A DNA stretch of 64,000 nt, from NCBI GenBank assembly GCA_963784805.1, contig CAWASR010000008.1, positions 558,001-622,000 of the forward strand. Direction: 5' to 3'. Under the pieces are notes generated by a model. The model saw only the letters and a list, made by a program, of their open reading frames with translations. It did no database searches and was not told the DNA's origin. The DNA is from Roseiarcus sp963784805. Its GTDB lineage: Bacteria; Pseudomonadota; Alphaproteobacteria; Rhizobiales; Beijerinckiaceae. This document shows, in pieces, positions 60,901 to 64,000 of this stretch. Within the stretch, counting starts at the first letter, position 1; each line of letters begins with the position of its first letter. The position numbers were made by a program, and so were the translations under genes.

Positions 60901-63900
60901 CCGTCAGCGGCGCCGCCGTCACGGTGAGATTGGCGCCGACATAGGTGATCGCATAGTTCGGATCGCCGAGCGTGCCCTGGGTGATGGCGTAAGGCGATCC
61001 GAGGACCGGGGAGGTCGCGGTCGCCGTGGTGGCGAGCGCGCCGCTCAGCGTGTCGCTGTTGACCAGGCCGGTTGCGACATAGGTGAGCGTCGGATTGGCG
61101 GCGCCATAGGCCCGGCTCTGCGCATCCGCCGTCACCGTCGCCGCCGCCTGGGTGACGGTCATGGCGCCGTCGACGTAGCCGATGGCGTAGTTGGAAGCGG
61201 TGAAGGTGCCGCCGGCGGCGGCGCTGGCGACGATCGCATAGGGGCTGCCGGCGACGTTCGCCGCCGCCGCCGATCCGGCGCTGGTCAGGGCGACGCTGCC
61301 GATGGTCTCCCCGTTCTGCAGGCCCGTCGAAGTGAACTCGGTTCCGGCGAAGGCGAACGTATTGCCGTAGGTCTTGGTCTGGTTGCTGGCCGTCACCGTC
61401 AGCGGCGCCGCCGTCACGGTGAGATTGGCGCCGACATAGGTGATCGCATAGTTCGGATCGCCGAGCGTGCCCTGGGTGATGGCGTAAGGCGATCCGAGGA
61501 CCGGGGAGGTCGCGGTCGCCGTGGTGGCGAGCGCGCCGCTCAGCGTGTCGCTGTTGACCAGGCCGGTTGCGACATAGGTGAGCGTCGGATTGGCGGCGCC
61601 ATAGGCCCGGCTCTGCGCATCCGCCGTCACCGTCGCCGCCGCCTGGGTGACGGTCATGGCGCCGTCGACGTAGCCGATGGCGTAGTTGGAAGCGGTGAAG
61701 GTGCCGCCGGCGGCGGCGCTGGCGACGATCGCATAGGGGCTGCCGGCGACGTTCGCCGCCGCCGCCGATCCGGCGCTGGTCAGGGTGACGCTGCCGATGG
61801 TCTCCCCGTTCTGCAGGCCCGTCGAAGTGAACTCGGTTCCGGCGAAGGCGAACGTATTGCCGTAGGTCTTGGTCTGGTTGCTGGCCGTCACCGTCAGCGG
61901 CGCCGCCGTCACGGTGAGATTGGCGCCGACATAGGTGATCGCATAGTTCGGATCGCCGAGCGTGCCCTGGGTGATGGCGTAAGGCGATCCGAGGACCGGG
62001 GAGGTCGCGGTCGCCGTGGTGGCGAGCGCGCCGCTCAGCGTGTCGCTGTTGACCAGGCCGGTTGCGACATAGGTGAGCGTCGGATTGGCGGCGCCATAGG
62101 CCCGGCTCTGGGCATCCGCCGTCACCGTCAGCGGCGCCGCCGTCACGGTGAGCATACCCGGGCTCGCAAAGGTAAGCGCATAGCCATTGGTCGAAGTGAG
62201 CGTGCCAGTCGCCGCGGTGATCGCATAGGGCGAGCCGGCGACCGTCGCCGTCGCGACTGAACCGGCCGAGGTCACAGAGGCCGCGCCCGTCGTCACCGTC
62301 GCCAGCGTGTCCGTATAGGCGTTGGCGACGCTTTGGAAGCCGGTCGCCGTATAGCTCGCAGCCACAGCGGCCGTATCGTCGACGCCATAGACCTTGCCGA
62401 GGCTCACCGACGTGAAAGTCACGGTCGGCTGGTTGGCGAAGACATAGCGGTTGCCAGTCGCCGTCACGGCGCCATTGGCCGGCGTGTTCCACACCGCTGC
62501 ATTGTTGCTATTCAGGCCGCCGAATGCGTCGCCGGTGGAATTGGCGGAGTAAATCAGCCAGCGAAGGCCCGAATTGGCGACCACGGCGCCCGATCCCGAG
62601 GCATTGATGAAGGCGCCGGTCGCGGCCAGCACGGGCGCCGCGCCGGAGACTGTCGCGCCCGAAGCGATGGTGAGCGCGCCGCCCGTCGTGATCCAGGGCA
62701 GGCCCGTCGTGGCGAGACCGGTGGTGCTGTTGACCGTGCCGATGGTAAGCGCGCCGGTCTGCGAATAGGTCGCGCTGCCGGTTGCGCCGGCGAGCGTCGT
62801 CACTGCGTTGCTGGCGTTGGTGAGCGTATAGGCGCCCCCCACTCCGAGCAGGTCGAGGCCGGCGGCGGTCAGCGCGCCGCTGGCGGTCGCCGTGCCGGTC
62901 GTCGTCAAAACAATATTAGCGGCGCCCGCCGCGACGCTCGTGACCGAGATGCCGTAATTGTCGCCGCTCGAGTTGCGCGGCGTACCCGTGATGGAAATCA
63001 CGCCGCCTCCGCCGGTAATCGCCGCTGTGGCGTAGACGCCATAATCGTTGTTGCTCCCGCTTCCGCCGCCGCCGTCGCCTATGATCGAGATCAGACCGGC
63101 GCCGGTGACGGACAGCGGCGCGTGGACGTAGACACCGTAGTTGCCGTTTTCCCCGCTGCCGCCGACGCCAGTGATTGAGATCGCGCCCGTGCTGGTCGAT
63201 TGGACTGCGTTTGTTGCGCTGAGGTTTACGCCGTAATTTTTGCCGTCCCCGCTGCCGCCGCCAAAGCCGAGCACGGTGACGCCGCCGGCGCCAGTGGAAC
63301 TGATCGTCGAGCTACCGCCTGTGACATAGACGCCGGTATTGCCCTCGCCCCCGCCGGTCGAATTGTTCCGTCCGGTGACGCTGATCAGGCCGGCCGCCGC
63401 CGTGACGGTTCCGCCGCCTTGCACGAGCACTCCATAGGTATCGGAGCCGCCGCCGGTGCCGGTCGCTGTGCCGGCGAGCGTGACGGTTCCGGCGCCGCTC
63501 GTACTGATTGTGCCCGTGGAGAAGGAGATACCGGTATTGCCGGAGCCGGTTGCCGTGGCGCTGGCGAGGCCCGTGATCGAGATGTCTCCGGTACCCGCCG
63601 TGGTGCTCTTGGTGCTGAAGTAACCGATCTCCCTGGCTCCAGTGCCGCCGCCTGTGCCGGAGAGGGTGATGGCGCCCGCGCCGGTATTGGTAATTGCGGC
63701 GGCCGTGTTGATCCCGTAGTTGGTAGTGCCGCTGGAATTGCCGCCGGTCCCAGTGATCGTGATGGCGCCGCCGTTGCCAGCAAGCGCAGACTGCAGATTG
63801 ACGCCGTAATTACTGGCGCCGGTGCCGCCGCTGCCGCCACCGGTGCCGGTGACGCTGATCGCGCCACCGCCGCTTGATTTGATGGCGTTGGCAACATTCC

Positions 63901-64000
63901 AGGTGACACCGTAGTTGTTGCCGCCGCCGCCGCCCCCGCCGCCGAAGCCGAGCACGGTGACGCCGCCGGCGCCAGTGGAGCTGATCGTCGAGCCAGCGCC
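57932..64000 (-). CDS. Giant MBG-repeat surface protein, C-terminal part (N terminus beyond the window)
   Basis: More than 2000 residues without a stop, open at the window edge. The distal part (64000 to about 62900) is Gly/Ser/Thr-rich with short repeats of the form ISITGxGG, as in beta-helical haemagglutinins. The rest is a chain of about 80-residue MBG domains (TADAQSRAYGAANPTLTYV...ITYVGANLTVT and NQTKTYGNTFAFAGTEFTST...NYAIGYVDGAMTVT), ending in a short Pro-rich then basic tail (PPNPNPPDNGAVT). No autotransporter barrel follows, so export by a partner transporter (TpsB-like) or another route must be assumed. Adhesion or biofilm function is likely from the family. Confidence 0.85.
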   Translation of the reverse strand, partial: GAGSTISSTGAGGVTVLGFGGGGGGGGNNYGVTWNVANAIKSSGGGAISVTGTGGGSGGTGASNYGVNLQSALAGNGGAITITGTGGNSSGTTNYGINTAAAITNTGAGAITLSGTGGGTGAREIGYFSTKSTTAGTGDISITGLASATATGSGNTGISFSTGTISTSGAGTVTLAGTATGTGGGSDTYGVLVQGGGTVTAAAGLISVTGRNNSTGGGEGNTGVYVTGGSSTISSTGAGGVTVLGFGGGSGDGKNYGVNLSATNAVQSTSTGAISITGVGGSGENGNYGVYVHAPLSVTGAGLISIIGDGGGGSGSNNDYGVYATAAITGGGGVISITGTPRNSSGDNYGISVTSVAAGAANIVLTTTGTATASGALTAAGLDLLGVGGAYTLTNASNAVTTLAGATGSATYSQTGALTIGTVNSTTGLATTGLPWITTGGALTIASGATVSGAAPVLAATGAFINASGSGAVVANSGLRWLIYSANSTGDAFGGLNSNNAAVWNTPANGAVTATGNRYVFANQPTVTFTSVSLGKVYGVDDTAAVAASYTATGFQSVANAYTDTLATVTTGAASVTSAGSVATATVAGSPYAITAATGTLTSTNGYALTFASPGMLTVTAAPLTVTADAQSRAYGAANPTLTYVATGLVNSDTLSGALATTATATSPVLGSPYAITQGTLGDPNYAITYVGANLTVTAAPLTVTASNQTKTYGNTFAFAGTEFTSTGLQNGETIGSVTLTSAGSAAAANVAGSPYAIVASAAAGGTFTASNYAIGYVDGAMTVTQAAATVTADAQSRAYGAANPTLTYVATGLVNSDTLSGALATTATATSPVLGSPYAITQGTLGDPNYAITYVGANLTVTAAPLTVTASNQTKTYGNTFAFAGTEFTSTGLQNGETIGSVALTSAGSAAAANVAGSPYAIVASAAAGGTFTASNYAIGYVDGAMTVTQAAATVTADAQSRAYGAANPTLTYVATGLVNSDTLSGALATTATATSPVLGSPYAITQGTLGDPNYAITYVGANLTVTAAPLTVTASNQTKTYGNTFAFAGTEFTSTGLQNGETIGSVALTSAGSAAAANVAGSPYAIVASAAAGGTFTASNYAIGYVDGAMTVTQAAATVTADAQSRAYGAANPTLTYVATGLVNSDTLSGALATTATATSPVLGSPYAITQGTLGDPNYAITYVGANLTVTAAPLTVTASNQTKTYGNTFAFAGTEFTSTGLQNGETIGSVALTSAGSAAAANVAGSPYAIVASAAAGGTFTASNYAIGYVDGAMTVTQAAATVTADAQSRAYGAANPTLTYVATGLVNSDTLSGALATTATATSPVLGSPYAITQGTLGDPNYAITYVGANLTVTAAPLTVTASNQTKTYGNTFAFAGTEFTSTGLQNGETIGSVTLTSAGSAAAANVAGSPYAIVASAAAGGTFTASNYAIGYVDGAMTVTQAAATVTADAQSRAYGAANPTLTYVATGLVNSDTLSGALATTATATSPVLGSPYAITQGTLGDPNYAITYVGANLTVTAAPLTVTASNQTKTYGNTFAFAGTEFTSTGLQNGETIGSVTLTSAGSAAAANVAGSPYAIVASAAAGGTFTASNYAIGYVDGAMTVTQAAATVTADAQSRAYGAANPTLTYVATGLVNSDTLSGALATTATATSPVLGSPYAITQGTLGDPNYAITYVGANLTVTAAPLTVTANNQTKTYGNTFAFAGTEFTSTGLQNGETIGSVTLTSAGSAAAANVAGSPYAIVASAAAGGTFTASNYAIGYVDGAMTVTQAAATVTADAQSRAYGAANPTLTYVATGLVNSDTLSGALATTATATSPVLGSPYAITQGTLGDPNYAITYVGANLTVTAAPLTVTASNQTKTYGNTFAFAGTEFTSTGLQNGETIGSVTLTSAGSAAAANVAGSPYAIVASAAAGGTFTASNYAIGYVDGAMTVTQAAAPVPPNPNPPDNGAVTSESRVFPSYFSTIDVSNNGVPNVRTGHRSSACSSVEVSRRLHRYGHVELTGEGGGSCKNIVQE
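58171..62128 (-). repeat. Eight tandem 495-bp repeats encoding paired MBG domains
   Basis: The same 495-bp unit (165 codons, two MBG domains) starts at equal phase at 58201, 58696, 59191, 59686, 60181, 60676, 61171 and 61666. By eye the copies differ at only a few positions: a synonymous A/G in the GC(A/G)TAGGGG site, a T/C in CAGGG(T/C)GACG (Thr/Ala) and one C/T (Ser/Asn) in the unit starting at 58696. The reading frame is kept because the unit is a multiple of three. Confidence 0.93.

Noticed and set aside
58171..62128. Regular repeat array considered as CRISPR
   Set aside because: Unit is 495 bp, copies are directly adjacent with no unique spacers and the array is coding.
57911..62260. 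Plus-strand open frame of 1449 codons, and a minus-strand frame of 1459 codons at 58113-62492
   Set aside because: Both are shadows of the MBG repeats: the 495-bp unit is a multiple of three and GC-rich, so other frames stay open. Their translations are Arg/Gly or Arg/His-rich and have no domain.

Overview
The window is GC-rich, densely coding DNA from an alphaproteobacterium, most likely Hyphomicrobiales (Rhizobiales; Beijerinckiaceae or Methylocystaceae-like). I infer this from the gene families, not from a marker gene: EryD-type SorC regulator with EryC/EryH/EryI isomerases, IalB and DUF1036 proteins, GlsB-type membrane proteins and an MBG-repeat surface protein. The strain looks like a plant- or soil-associated sugar scavenger.

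Region 1 (1-8064): a minus-strand operon for a ribose-type ABC importer, an RraA-like lyase, a Gfo/Idh/MocA sugar dehydrogenase resembling D-apiose dehydrogenase and the start of a 2-hydroxyacid dehydrogenase, facing a FadR-type GntR regulator. Region 2 (8190-10150): a truncated cold-shock gene, an HU gene and a twice-frameshifted ISAs1-family transposase. Region 3 (10338-20858): a GntR regulator, a second ribose-type importer, a D-apionolactonase-like protein and the four-step D-erythronate route (DenD, OtnI, OtnK, OtnC) to dihydroxyacetone phosphate; the otnC reading frame is interrupted.

Region 4 (21642-42003): a small stress membrane protein, a shikimate-dehydrogenase-like gene and a NUDIX gene, then an erythritol locus. 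The isomerases eryH, eryC and eryI run leftwards. The regulator eryD and a twelve-gene operon run rightwards: a CUT1 importer with two ATPases, EryA-like kinase, 2-hydroxyacid dehydrogenase, EryB-like dehydrogenase, class II aldolase, second FGGY kinase, HAD hydrolase and a fused dihydroxyacetone-type kinase. Together these can take erythritol to D-erythrose 4-phosphate; the last four genes point to a further C3-C5 substrate that I cannot name.

Region 5 (42158-53367): an aspartate-type aminotransferase, DUF1036 and a small hypothetical gene, then a type VI secretion operon tssB-tssC-hcp-tssE-tssF-tssG-clpV, with tssE frameshifted and no membrane-complex, TssK, TssA or VgrG genes in view. Region 6 (53948-64000): two small membrane proteins, a 23S rRNA 2'-O-methyltransferase, tRNA-Tyr with an integrase relic beside it, an IalB-like protein, and the C-terminal 2000 residues of a huge surface protein with eight almost identical 495-bp MBG repeats.

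Four independent single-base frame breaks (two in the transposase, one each in otnC and tssE) may be real decay or sequencing errors. All functional assignments are from reading the translations; no database search was possible.
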